Origin: Axinella damicornis
Taxonomy: Eukaryota; Porifera; Demospongiae; Axinellida; Axinellidae
Assembly: GCA_963931865.1 (NCBI GenBank)
Contig: OZ007509.1
Span: 12,451,671 to 12,515,670 of the forward strand
DNA length: 64,000 nucleotides
Direction of reading: 5' to 3'
Part shown: piece after piece, positions 12,601 to 23,930 of the stretch
How the letters are laid out: each line of letters opens with the position of its first letter
How positions within the stretch are numbered: position 1 is the stretch's first letter
Notes under the pieces: model-generated
Database searches by the model: none
Seen by the model: the letters and a program-made list of their open reading frames with translations, nothing else
Told to the model about the DNA's origin: nothing
Program-made: the position numbers and the translations under genes

Positions 12601-12957
12601 TTAGTGTGAGTGTGTAATGAAAATGATGCTGATGAACTATGGTGGCCAAGTTTTAATGTACTGAGTGGTGTGGAGTCTATTACTGTACAATCATGGCATT
12701 GTAGTGTACATTGCAATTGCTTTGACCATTATGATGGTGGCATGGTTAGGACTGGGATGGATGTGCAAGATAACCATACAGGGTTGATGGCTTCAGTTGA
12801 GTCACGGGAAGCTTAAGGGACCGTTCCTCTTTGATCTTCCTTCCTCCGGATAAGAATCTCCTAATTGACAGTAGCTAGCTGTTCTTTGGTGGCAACAGGA
12901 CTGCACGGCACGGGAGTACTTTGATTGATGTGGCCATACTTGATTCACTCCATATAG
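9636..12957. other. Gene-poor interval upstream of the PH-domain gene
   Basis: The first 250 bp, CG-richer (gcgcgcg at 9820-9826), should hold the PH-domain gene promoter. Beyond are a 15-bp minisatellite (10795-10963) and a 64-bp direct duplication (11196-11259 and 11260-11323, taggaagctcaaacatgcgc). Two minus-strand open stretches look partly protein-like: 11064-11186, preceded by an AG acceptor, and 12133-12405 (90 codons, including ETGIPWLIASMDSVITSLGF). I cannot assign a family or link them into a gene. Confidence 0.4.
10795..10963. repeat. 15-bp minisatellite, about 11 copies
   Basis: The unit cctgttcgcctgctc repeats with small variations (cgcc/tgcc/accc). Being a multiple of three it is open in several frames, giving CSLFA- or REQAN-type repeats that are artefacts. 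Confidence 0.95.
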
Positions 12958-13780
12958 CCAGTAGCCAAATGAAGCCTGGCTCAGTACTGTCTACAAATAT
13001 TATGTGGGGGGGGGGGGGGGGGGGGGGGGGGCTATTATCATGATCTTGTTTCCCAGTTTCCCTACAGTAGCTACTGTGCGTCCATCTTCTGGAGATGAAC
13101 TCAAATGTAGCTCAGTGGAAACTCTTGTCCATGCAGGAAGGTCAATGAGGAATGGTCCCCTCCTGAGAGTCAACTGAAGCCAAATTAATCAGCACTGTAC
13201 ATATATGGTTACCTTGCATCCAACCCATGCCAGAATTGTTAGTCAAAAGTCCCTGCATTCATAGTAAAGGAAGCCTGATTGCATGTACATTGTATGTATG
13301 GAGAGTCATATCTAGTGGAAGGAAGGTCAACAAAAAGGGCCCCTCCCAAGAGTCAACTGAAGCCAGATAAGCCCTGTACATATATAATTATGGCTACTGG
13401 TGACTTCAACTTGCCCAGTCCTAATCATGTTGCCATAATGAAGTCAAACATGCGCATGCATCGCTATTCCAACACCCCAATACTTGAGTTCTGTAACCAG
13501 GTATTTCCTCAAGGTGAGCATGCACGGCATGCAGTTCTAATTGGCATTGCTACACCGGCCCTCCCAGCCCTTACTACCACATTACAAGAGATATGGAACC
13601 AGGCTTCATTTGGTTACTGCATGTGGGGCTTCTTATCCAGGGGAAGAAAGTAAAAGAAATCCCCCCCCCCCCCCCCCCCCCCCCCCCCCAGACTAAGAGT
13701 CAACTGAAGCCAGGTTGGTTATGTAAATCCACCCTGTGCATACATAATATAATCCTACATCTATAAAACCTACAATATAA
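12958..13780. repeat. Repeat cluster with inverted ends and poly-G/poly-C tracts
   Basis: Gtagccaaatgaagcctgg near 12969 is inverted at 13600-13618 (ccaggcttcatttggttac). Within and just after it, a unit containing gagtcaactgaagcca occurs three times (near 13167, 13351, 13696), twice followed by tgtacatatat. A G run (about 13007-13031) and a C run (13662-13689) sit beside it. Confidence 0.6.
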
Positions 13781-13929
13781 TAGTTCTATACTACAGTACG
13801 CATTAATCTGATATACCACTTGGTTAACCGAATCAGATTGGTATTACACTTTTTTCTCGAGGTACTGCTGTAATAGAAAGCTGATTGGCGAATACTTCGC
13901 TTAGTAACGCCGTTGCAGAACCTGGTTGC

Positions 13930-14145
13930 TAGGCAGCCTATACAGCTTACCTTCAGTTGTAGGGTTGAAAAAGGGAGCACGGCTGAAGCCGGAGGAAAGC
14001 GACTGCCTCCAAAGTAAGTTTCACGAGCGGATACACCGTAGACGAGCTGCTCGTACGCGCTGTTGAGATGTACATAGCTACGCTCTGGTTCCAACCTGTA
14101 CCGAACCAGGACCGACAACCACAGCCACGCCTATTGCGTGAAGCG
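13930..14145 (-). other. Possible unassigned coding exon
   Basis: Minus strand between a candidate acceptor (caatag just above 14138) and a donor (AAG|gtaagc near 13948) is open and reads, for example, YVHLNSAYEQLVYGVSARE. No family is recognised, no adjoining exon is certain, and an element with an 8-bp target duplication sits right beside it (14162). Confidence 0.25.
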
Positions 14146-14161
14146 ACGCTCGTGCCATGCC

Positions 14162-14588
14162 TAGGCCTTGGCATATAATGCTCAACTTTTATAGAATAAT
14201 GCTTAGCAGCACTGCTCATTTAGTTAGCCAATTATGCTCTGATTTAAGGGGAAAATGCTCATGAAAATGCTCATGATATTGCGGAATGACTTGCCCCTGA
14301 GTAGCTGAGCCAGGTAATTTTGGGCAGAAATCTGACTAGGCTCATTCCCCAGGTGCCCGAAAGGTGGAGAGGAGCATCTGGTATCCACTTTCTCCATACA
14401 TTTCGTCAAGATATGTTATGTCAGCTGAAACAACACAGACAAATGTTTGTACCGAGCCCTCACCAAGTCCGCCAGGTAACATGTGATTGAAAATGATTAA
14501 AAGATGCTGGATTGTGCTCAAATAATGCTCAGTGCTCACAACTATGCATAATGCTCGTTTTAGTGCTAGCCTTATATGCCAAGGCCTA
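14162..14588. mobile_element. 427-bp MITE with 8-bp target-site duplication
   Basis: The terminal repeats are TAGGCCTTGGCATATAA and its inverse, flanked by gccatgcc at 14154-14161 and 14589-14596. The interior has many copies of [a/t]atgctca in both orientations, resembling subterminal binding sites. The 8-bp duplication fits hAT-type transposition. No transposase frame. Confidence 0.85.
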
Positions 14589-14749
14589 GCCATGCCGTGA
14601 CCGTGGCCCGAGTCGCTCGCTAGTATAGTGCTTACTACCAACCGTGCCTGCTGCGTGTCGAGGACGCTCCAAGTTTCACCAACGCATCAACAGCAACACT
14701 AAGAAAACCACTGTGATGTAGCTAGCTAAGATGTAGGATTAATCTGTGA

Positions 14750-14898
14750 TAGGATGGTCTACCTGTGGTATTTTGGATTAATAGCACTCGCAATGCAGTC
14801 AGGAAGTAAATAGCACTCGGCTTCGCCTCGTGCTATTTTACACTTCCTGACTGCATTGCTCGTGCTATTAATCCCAAATACCACAGTGGACCATCCTA
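14750..14898. repeat. Near-perfect hairpin, arms of about 68 bp
   Basis: Taggatggtctacctgtggt at 14750 is matched inversely up to 14898 with few mismatches; the loop is tcggcttcgcctcg. It looks like a small fold-back transposon. Confidence 0.85.
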
Positions 14899-15086
14899 TT
14901 ACATTATACTTATATAGCACCCATACTATCTCAGTTGCAACTATAATAAAAACTGTTTGTAGTCACTGCATGGTCTTTTTGAAACATGCAGACAGTTCCT
15001 TGTATGACAAATTAAATGCAAGCTTCAATATAGTACTTTTATGACAATCATCACCTCCTCAGCAGGATTCACTGAGCTCGTGGGCA

Positions 15087-15120
15087 GGGGGGGGGGGGGG
15101 GGGGGGGGGGGGGGGTGGGG
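15087..15120. repeat. Poly-G tract of about 33 bases
   Basis: An almost pure G run interrupted once by T. It belongs to a set of long G/C homopolymers in this window. Confidence 0.95.
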
Positions 15121-15388
15121 GCTACTTTTGTGTATATCTTAACTCCTCTAGCTCTATCTAAGCTATTTTGATGATGTAATTCGAAGTATAGATACCGTAT
15201 AGCATTAATTTTCTAGTATTCGCGTTATAACATCTATGAGTCTATGACTCCAGTAGGGTCACATCAACCCCCCATGGCTGGGTTAAATCTACGGTTCTTC
15301 TCTGCTAGGAGGACACAGGGTGTGACCAACTGTTCAATAAAATCAGGATTAAAATATTCTGCACAAAGGCATAATTATACCAAGCAAC

Positions 15389-15468
15389 TAGCCTCGTTCC
15401 CAGGCTCCTCCACAGCTTTTTGTACAGTATGTGATGAAAAGCTGGGGAGGAGCCTGGGAACGAGGCTA
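15389..15468. mobile_element. 80-bp TAGCCTCG-family MITE
   Basis: Terminal repeats TAGCCTCGTTCCCAGGCTCC and their inverse. The flanks repeat for 13 bp (tataccaagcaac at 15376-15388 and 15469-15481), which includes the 9 bp typical of this family. Confidence 0.85.
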
Positions 15469-16340
15469 TATACCAAGCAACTATATAATTATGATGGTGA
15501 TTATGACTTTGTATATACATGTGCAGCATGCGCATGCATGAGTACACCTTTCAACACCATATAGGGTAGGTGTATTCATACACCCACCAATTATGATAAT
15601 TTTTCTTCTAGCTGAGTTATGATTCTCACTATTACTCCTGGAGTTATTACGTGGGACTCCCTCTTACTTTACACGGAGTGAATAGAGCAAACTCCTTCCA
15701 TACCAAGCTTAGAAGCTGTGCAGACTATCCTTATAAGGAGCTCGAGCCGCACCACACACATGGTTTCAGAACCAAAATTGGAAGTGAAATGAACGGAAAA
15801 GTATAAAAAGATTATAACAGTCATGTAGTTCCCATGCATGCTCCTCCAGAGCATTTTGCCAGAGTCTGGGACTGTAGCCTCGAACCCAGGCTCTCGATTC
15901 CTGAGTATGAACTGGAAATGAAATATTTAATAACTTGTTGGGAGGAAGTACGTATACAAGACTATAGTACGTTTCCATGCTCCTCCTCAGCATTTTTCCA
16001 GGCTCTAGATATCTCCTCACAACTGCTGGGTACGAAATCGATCTACTGAAAATTAAAGCTACATATACAGGATCCAACTTGGATTCCAAGCTCAACTCGA
16101 GACCTGTTGAGTTGATCTGACCATGCATGAGAAGAGATTTCACCTGCAAGTAATATTATGTTCTCCCCTTTTACACAGGCACTTCAGCAGATTATAGTGT
16201 CTCGCCAATATCAAAATCATACACATAATCAATCAAGATCCTACTTACACTTACACAAACAACCACGTCCATTATCAACCAGCTCCACTGCTAACAATGC
16301 ACTCGGAAATGCCAGCAATGTTAAAAAACCATTTTGCAGT

Positions 16341-19287
16341 TCAAAACACGACTTCAGTGCTCTGAGGATGGGGTCTCTTTAGCATACATCCGTCCATGAG
16401 TGTCTTGTTCTTTGTCTGAGCTCTGTGAGACAATCGCCACGCTGGGTACCACCAGCACCCTGGAGAATTTCTTGGGAAGGGTGTGTCTTCTGTGGAGGAG
16501 ACCTGACTCGGCTGCAGATGCAGAGGAAGTCCTCCTGGTGGAACTGCGAGTGGACTCTGGTCACCAGCACTACCGGTGCTACCCCGGACAGGTCTCCCAT
16601 TCATGGATGCACCAGATAAAGGGCTAGAACTTCTCGGTGTGCTGGGAGTGAGGGGTGAGTGTGGGCTGGGAGGTGACTCAGGAATCGGGGTAATGCTCTT
16701 GTGAGAAGCTCCAGACGATGTTCTGAGGGGGCTGAAAACTGTGTTTTCTTCCATGCTAACCCTACGAAGGGGGTCAGGTGTTAACGGTCTGTGGGTTGGA
16801 AGACCTGAAGTCCTTCTGCCTGGCCTGATACCCAGCAGCACAGGAGCACCAGCACTGCTATGCCTCTTACGAGCAAACAGAGGCATGGTACCCTGCTCCA
16901 TTGTCCGATAGAGAGATCTCTTGCGGAGGACAGAGTTTATGCGCATAACCAATCTCACCCACAGCCAGTTTGGGAGCAAATAACAGAGCCAGGTCTGCGC
17001 AAACAAAGGAGATACCGATAGCTCATAATCATCGGAAGTTGTACTATATAGGGATACACTAGCACAGTCATATGCCTCCATATGGGTCAATGTGCCATTG
17101 ACGTTGTGTAATAGTCTGATCAGTATACACCATGCATGAGCATAGGGTTTTATTTTTCTTATACTGAGCAAACAAATCAAGGCAGTGAATGCATGGGTTC
17201 CAATAGCTGTGAGCTAATTTACCCAAGACGCTATTGAAAGATGGATGCATTCATTTGCCCAAGACACCATTAGAGACGACATCCATTAGCAGTTACTTAT
17301 ATCAAGCGGCAACTACCAAAAAAAAAAAACAGCTGTAAATGTGCTGGTCCCAGGCCTTAAAATGACCTGACGGAATCTCCTCTATACTGTAAGTGCCTAG
17401 GAGTGGCGCTAGTCTTACCTGCAATGAATGAGGCCAGTAGCCGCAAGTGTGTGTGGAGACACCCAGGGTTCGTATGGCATGTCTAACATAGGTGGAGGAG
17501 GAAGGGGTGAAGAAGGATGGGACCATCCCCTCTCCGGCAACAAAACATGGCACAAGGGTCTGCAGAGCACAACAAAACAACACAGAAAGTGTGTATAAAA
17601 TCTGCATAAATGTGAGCACACTACTCTCCTATTCATGGGAGGTTCCTTTAAGTCTATGGATCCCTTAAATGTACCATATTCCCAGTTCCTGGTTTTGATT
17701 CGCCCAACTGTCCTTGAAGCCACCTTCTGCAGATTAGTGACTCACACCACACCCATTCATTAATGAGCATTCAACAGTCTCAGCTTTCGGCCATTGACAG
17801 GCGATATAGACTGAGAGACAAGCTTGATTACTGGAAATGGAGGCCACACAAAAGATGGTTTTCTAAGCCCATTCGTGTAAAGGAGGCGAGGCCTGTCTAC
17901 AGCTGAGCCCAGACATGGCCATGCTGTTTTCACCCTGTCCCTGCTCATGTAGCATCTACCTCCCAAGGACATTGCCAGAGCGACATCACGAAACAGAAAG
18001 TCTCATGTTGCAGTAACGTCAGGTTTGGTGCTTCAATGTTATGGATTTCTAACCATCTTTGTTTCTTCTCCAGACAACCACAAGAGCAAGCACCTGACCT
18101 GTTCTCTGGCAGAATGCTACATATTCATGGCTGTTTGGGGAGTGAGCCAAGCATGGAGGCCACTTAGAACTCTTTCATCTGAAGTGTCTGGTCTACTTGA
18201 GATCAAAGTGGGGTGTGTTTGTAGGCTTTTGCTCCCCATGTTGCTAAAACAACTGTACTGTGATGTCACTGCTATTCAGAGTAGCACTGGCAGGCTCATG
18301 CAACAGATCACCATTGCTGGGACAAACCTGCACAATGATTCCCCTGTGCCGATTCTCATAGTGTAGTGATTGAGAGAAGTTGCTGACATAAGCCTGAAGT
18401 GTGTATGCAGGTGAAGAAGGGGGGTAGGTGAAGAGGGGGGGGGGGAGGATGAAGATGGGGGCAGGTGACGGGGGAGTGAAGAAGGCAGGAGAAGAAAGGG
18501 CAAGTGAAGGAAGGGGTGAGGTGAAGAAGAGGCAGGGAAAATGGGGAAGAGGAAAGCAGGTGCAGAGGGGCAGGTAAAGAGGGGGGCAGGTGACGAGGGA
18601 GGGCAAGGGAAAATAGGGCAGGGCAGGAGGGGAGGAGAGGAGAGGGAAGTGTGTGGCAGCAGAAGAAGGGTCAGGTGAAGAGGAAGGGCAGGGTGAACAG
18701 CATATGCCGAAGAAGGCTCTCTCTGCATGCAACGTACATGTAGATATCATAATGTTACCATGGTAGCAGTATATCCAGTGGAAAGAGGAATGGGAGGGGC
18801 ACAAGTAACACCAGAGCAGATGTTGATAATGGCTCCCCTCTTCCGCTCTAACATCTGTGGCAGCAACATGTGCGTCATCTGAAAGAGTTGAAGCATAAAA
18901 TTAAACAGCATGTTGCCCAATATGACAAGCAATCTGTATTCCAACTACAATGGTTCACCATGTACCTTGCAGTGAATCCCCCACAAGCAACCAGTTCTCT
19001 AAATACTAAGTCAAGAGAGTTTGAGGTGAGGGAAGGATTCCTGGGGTCAAGTGGTCGAGTGTTGTAATATCCAAGCATAGCAGAGCCATAAACGATTCCA
19101 TGAAGCCATAGGGCTTGTGATGGTGTGTCACCAGTCAGACACGGCCACCACAATGATCAAGGCTTAGCCTGCACCTACATCAAACTTTATAGAGCAGGGT
19201 TTATATCACGGGGGGGGGGGGGGGGTTGAATAGTGCACGGCAATATGCCATTTAGGGTTTAGGGGGGTCTGGGTTTGAAATCTGTAA

Positions 19288-19321
<34 letters not shown>

Positions 19322-22300
19322 AGAAACCCTGTTATAGAGGAAGAGGCCTACAGGTGAAGGATGTTTTCCAGAACACAATGCAAAAGCGTTCAAGAGCGTA
19401 CGATGACATCATCATCACTGTGTACATGTGAGTATCTTTCACTGTGTTGACCCTGATACATCGAGAGTGACTCTCCTGACAATACTTACCACAGTGGTAC
19501 CAGCAATGTTGACATTGATCAGCTGCCACACCCTCTGGGGGGGAACAAGATGTGAAATGAGACTGCTCCACACCGTCATACTTGCATGGTGATATGATGC
19601 AGCCTATACCTGTGGTGATGCAGCCTACCTGTGGTGATGCAACCTACCTGTGGTGGCACCAGTGCAAAGTACTGTGGGTGGTCGTATCTGATGGCTACAT
19701 TGTTCACTGTATAGGATAGAAAGGAGATCAGACTCAGTGCAACCTTCTGGTACATTAATAACTACGGTATTTCCATGATCAAACATCACACTTGATCAGT
19801 GGCCGCCCTTGAATAATAGCCACACCCCCAGAAGGGCTGAATGAAATAAACGTTGCCCTTGTTTAGTAGCCGCGGCTAGTATTCGAATGGTTGGCGATCA
19901 ATCAAAGCGCTTTGTCTAGCCCTTGAGGACCGTTACTGTTTCACTGTGAGTGTGAAGAGAGAAGAACAGATTGTTGGTCATATTCCCCGAGAGCTGTCAG
20001 AGAACATTTTCTGAGGTTGAGGCACGGGGGGCGAGCAATGTGTGACCGGCTACAGGTTTGCTGTTTTTGATACAGTTAGTTTGGGGAATAATTGTGTTTT
20101 GCATTCCCAATTAACTCTCCATGTATATCAAGAAAACTAAAATGATGTCTCCCTATTTACTTACTGGACCAAGTGATTCAAATCCCAAGTATAACAACTG
20201 GACATTCAAGTTAAAGCAGGAGCACATAATGAAGTAGAGGAGCGGCTCTACCTCATTATACGCTCCTGGTTAAAGTAATACATTCGTCACACATTATTAA
20301 GCACAGCTCACTTATAGGCACATACATGTATTCACTGTTAAGCGCAGGTTTGACTCTCGTCCATGCTACTGTTTATGGTCTTCTTCCACAAACTATGCCA
20401 ATTTTGAATGACATTCCTTGTTTCTATCCCCAGGCACACATGATAGGCTAGTACTGGGCTCAAAGTCTTTTTGCATTGCATTTAGTGTATGCATTCTGCA
20501 CACCGTACCTAGAATTCCGATCTCATATCCCTGGAGAGCATCTTCGATCTCCTGGAAGACTCGACTACCCAGGGTGAAGTCAGCATGGATTCCATACGCC
20601 TGCACAGAGTACAGCGATTCTGAAAAGACAAGAATTGATAAGTTCAACAAATGAATATGCAGCAGGCTAACAGCCAGGCTTCCCGCTTTCGCTGCTTCGC
20701 TTGTCTGTACTTACTAACACAACAGTGACACTATACAGATGACGGCGAATCTCACCAAAGCTATAACGGGAGTCTCTACTCAAAGTTGCTTCCCAGCCCA
20801 CACTAGCCAGTTCATGCAGTTTGGCAGCCTGAGGGGTCTTCCACAAATTCTGAGAGGTCAAAGGTCACATGCATATTCAACAAAGGTGGCTGTAGTTGAA
20901 TCCTTGCCAGTGCTGGAGCAGGCTCTAAGCATTCATGAGTTGCAGCCACTGTTTATCATGGAAACAACACGCGTTTGTTGGGAAAAAAAACTTTTGTTAA
21001 GTTTTTCATTGAGTAGTATGCTTTGCCAACTTAGCTCTTGAAGGTTTCAGCAGAAACCAACTCTTGAAGCATAGAATATTTTTTGATCATCTACAACTAT
21101 AGTTGAGCAAGTTAGTGAAACTGATTAAGTATGCATGTGACCATTGACTAGCCTCGTTCCCAGGCTGTCTCCCGCTTTGTTTTTAGTTGCATATGTGACC
21201 TTTGAACCCCTTTCAGATAAGCGCATATCTGACGGGAGATCAAAGGTCACATATGCGACTAAAAACTAAGCAGGAAATGGCCTGGGAACGAGGCTAACCA
21301 CCGACCTCTCAGCAATCGAGGAAAGACACCTCAACAGGCAACATTGGACAGTGAGACAACCTGTTGTAGCTTTGGTCTATACGCTGCTGTTTTGATCAGC
21401 ACCGTCTTGATCAGACTGAGTCCAGTCCACAGTCCAGTCTAGAGTCCAGCTTTTACAGAGATTAGAGGATTGTGGAAAAGGATGCACCTCTACTAACTTC
21501 AACCGTGAATAGGAAAGATCACAGCAGGAAGGCATGTGAACAAGGCTCAGCATGAAGTTACATGTATTACAGAAGCGTTCCTTTCCACCCTCAACGTCTT
21601 GGTCAGCACTGCAACTGTACCATAAGCTTCACAGTAGAGCAAACGCATTTCATAAGCAAGCAAAAATGAACTGGTGAGTGTGCAACACTTTAGGGGTGGA
21701 CAACAGTTTGCCTTTATTTGTCTGCTGAATGATTCCACATTCGCCTCTCTGTGCCTGCTTACAGGTACATGTACGCACTGTGAACGTCAATGAACCATGG
21801 AGAGTGCATGCGAGTTGTGTATTGCATGATGGGTCTCCTGGGGGATGCAACAGAGGACATTCTGGAGCTAACTGAGGATGGTTAACAGAATTTCCTCGCT
21901 TCATATCTTTTTTCGACAGGTGGATTAATTGTGACAGACCATCTTGAAAGAATATTCATTGATAAGGACCCAATCAACAATTGCAGAACGATGTACCAAG
22001 CACATTTTACAACAAACTTTTACTGGCACAGCAACCATAGTCTCGCAAAAGAACACCCATCTTAGCTAATTAGCTAAGCTCTTTAGGGCCCAATTTCTTT
22101 CTCTAGGTCATTTTCAGTCTTTAGAACACTCCTAATCTCTGTTCCCTGGCGTTGCTGGGCTCGAAACTACTCACACAGGTAATTTCAGCTATACTAAGCT
22201 TATATGTGACTTAACCACGCCCACCAATTAACGGACTTGTAATCAAGTCTCCCGAGAAATGGCAACCTGCTGTAGCTGGAAAACGGGCGATGTATGCTGG

Positions 22301-23667
22301 AAATATGGAGGCCCTACAGAGCCAGACGGCTACTTTCTGACCCCATTTATGCCAAAAATAATGGAAAAGGCCCTCCCAGTGCCGACCAAGACCTTTCTAC
22401 CATAGAGCCCAGACACGGCCATGCTGTTTGCACCCTCCGGGTGCACCCACCCACCTCCCCCTGTCCCGCCCTTTCTGCTGTCGCAGAACCTATCTCCCAA
22501 GGAAATTGCCGGAAGTCACATGGTGAAGCTGAAAGTATTATGACAACATTTGGCGCTATGGGCCCTAAAGGGTTAGAGTGCTCACCTCCTTGGTGGAGGT
22601 GGGCACTCTAAGGTGCCAGGGGAGGAGCCTGGGAACGAGGCTACCCACCTCCCACTTTCGGCTCAGTTTACTGTATTAGAGTGAATGAGTGCCCCACCAG
22701 TCTCGCAAGTTGGAATTGGGCACTCAAGAGTACATGTACATGTTGATTCAAGCTTTAAGCGTTTTGGCTCTCAATTTGCTTATGATTGACCAAATTGAGT
22801 GCCTGAGGGCAGTAGAAACCAGTGCTATCAGCACAAAAGCTCTATGAACTACTTGTCTTGTTACCAACAAAATCTGGCCAATTGTAGCCACTGTGCTTCA
22901 GACTCAACTTATATAGCAGCAAACCATGGCTGTTTGTAGAGTGGCTTCCACGCCCAACCCCCCCCCCCCCCCCATTTGGTGAACATGTAAGGGTGCACCA
23001 ATTGTAACTGGCACTCTTTCACAAGCCCACAATACTAAACGACAGGTTTAGTACCATCAACTTTTTACACTCACGCAAGTCGCTGACAATTCGTACCAGG
23101 TCATCGTACGCCCTACTGATAAGTACCACATTCATTCCTCTCTGTGCAAACTGGATTCAAAGAGAAACATAGAAACCAACCATAATGTGCTGGTTGCATG
23201 CACAACCGCAACGACGATACCAATGAATCAATGAATCAGCGCACAGGCATGTATAATGGTGATTGAATTTACCTCATGTGCATAAGCCAGTCCAATTCCG
23301 GAAGTGCCACCGGTAATGACTATCAGGGAAGGACAATATAAACTGGTAATCCCTTGGGGAAAAACGTATACACAAACAAGCAACTTTCTTCCACAGTATA
23401 ACTTCACAAATGATTAGCTATGCACTAGAATGTGAGGACTGGATACGCACCTGCCCATTTCCCAAACTCTTTGGTGAGGTCCAATCGACAGCGTCTACCA
23501 AAGGGTACGAAGTAGGTCCTCAGGCCTCTCACGCAATCACTGACAAAGCCAAAAACATGTCTAGCACCATACAGCGCCCCGGCATAGAAGAGGTAGTCCA
23601 AGGTTGCATTTAGGGGTCTGAACAGTTCCTCAGCTAGTAATAGGACATTGTCTCCGTTGACTGCCAT
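16341..23667 (-). CDS. HSDL1: HSDL1-like short-chain dehydrogenase with long C-terminal tail
   Basis: Ten exons, phases consistent: 23451-23667, 23273-23319, 23075-23150, 20509-20619, 19648-19706, 19490-19534, 18759-18878, 18328-18393, 17419-17559, 16341-16994 (1536 nt, 511 aa). It matches hydroxysteroid-dehydrogenase-like protein 1, a mitochondrial SDR regarded as catalytically inactive in vertebrates. Visible SDR features: nucleotide-binding TGGTSGIG (about 75-82), VNNV (151-154), a Ser in ICSGV (207) and Tyr 221. The lysine expected four residues after the Tyr is Met (YTATM, 221-225), so the YxxxK pair is broken. Residues to about 320 align in order with the family, ending near LLPNWLWVRLVMRINSVLRK. 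The last exon then adds about 190 Ser/Pro-rich residues (SPPSPHSPLTPSTPRSSSPL) where the vertebrate protein stops. Intron 3 holds transposons. It starts 263 bp from the divergent UQCRH. Confidence 0.9.
17790..18010 (+). repeat. Dispersed repeat, copy 1 of 3
   Basis: Contains agcccagacatggccatgct, later tacctcccaagg and gaaagtct. The same order recurs at 22280-22560 (agcccagacacggccatgct) and, more diverged, at about 29530-29670 (ccacccacctccccctgtcc, gaaagtct). Each copy lies in an intron of an opposite-strand gene or beside one, with no open frame. Confidence 0.6.
18408..18690. repeat. Purine-rich (GA/GGG) low-complexity tract in HSDL1 intron
   Basis: About 280 bases almost free of pyrimidines on the + strand, built from gaag, aggtgaaga and g runs. 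A similar but separate tract is at 48305-48430. Proline/serine-rich minus-strand frames here are artefacts. Confidence 0.9.
19209..19321. repeat. Paired poly-G tracts in HSDL1 intron
   Basis: A G17 run near 19210 and a G33 run near 19289, 60 bases apart, with gggggtctggg between. Only about 170 bases from exon 19490-19534. Confidence 0.9.
20218..20268. repeat. Short hairpin element
   Basis: Ggagcacataatgaagtaga is followed after a short loop by its imperfect inverse (18 of 21 pairs). A small fold-back sequence in HSDL1 intron 3. Confidence 0.6.
21149..21297. mobile_element. 149-bp TAGCCTCG-family MITE with inner hairpin
   Basis: Outer ends TAGCCTCGTTCCCAGGC and inverse; an inner hairpin is built on agttgcatatgtgacctttg. 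The flanks accattgac and accaccgac match at 7 of 9 bases, consistent with an aged 9-bp target duplication. Confidence 0.8.
22280..22660 (+). repeat. Dispersed repeat, copy 2 of 3, joined to a TAGCCTCG-family end
   Basis: The longest copy of the agcccagacacggccatgct repeat, in HSDL1 intron 3. It ends near 22620-22642 with gagcctgggaacgaggcta, a terminal repeat of the TAGCCTCG family, which suggests these sequences travel inside a larger member of that family. Confidence 0.5.
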
Positions 23668-23930
23668 TACCCTACAATATACGAAAGCTAGATCTCGAGT
23701 TAGAGCTGCAAAATGGAGTGTTCATCACCACTCATTTCTGATTCTGCAGAATATCGCTTCACATAACAGCATTCTTGGTGTAGAAGTATCTGCACGCATT
23801 ACAATCGCAAAGTCATCAGTCATCAGGTCAGAAACGCCCCGTGTATTGTTTTCTAAATAATGCCCACTGGGGGAGGTCCCTACTTAAATGATTGTTTGTT
23901 GCTGCACTCGTGTAGAAGAGGTCAAGCAAA
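23668..23930. promoter_or_regulatory. Divergent promoter region, HSDL1 (-) and UQCRH (+)
   Basis: Only 263 bp separate the two start codons. No TATA box stands out. The head-to-head arrangement of two mitochondrial-protein genes suggests a shared bidirectional promoter; this is inference from spacing. Confidence 0.5.

Noticed and set aside
18244..18804. Pro/Ser-rich 186-codon minus frame
   Set aside because: Mostly translation of a purine-rich low-complexity tract. Only 18328-18393 is kept, as an HSDL1 exon.
20096..20220. Possible Copia-type gag start (reading near NWTFKLKQEHIMK)
   Set aside because: Too short and closed by a stop at once; no LTR, protease or polymerase sequence nearby.
20667..20861. 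65-codon minus frame as an extra HSDL1 exon
   Set aside because: Exon phases join 23075-23150 directly to 20509-20619 (C|AA), leaving no place for it, and it has no resemblance to the family.
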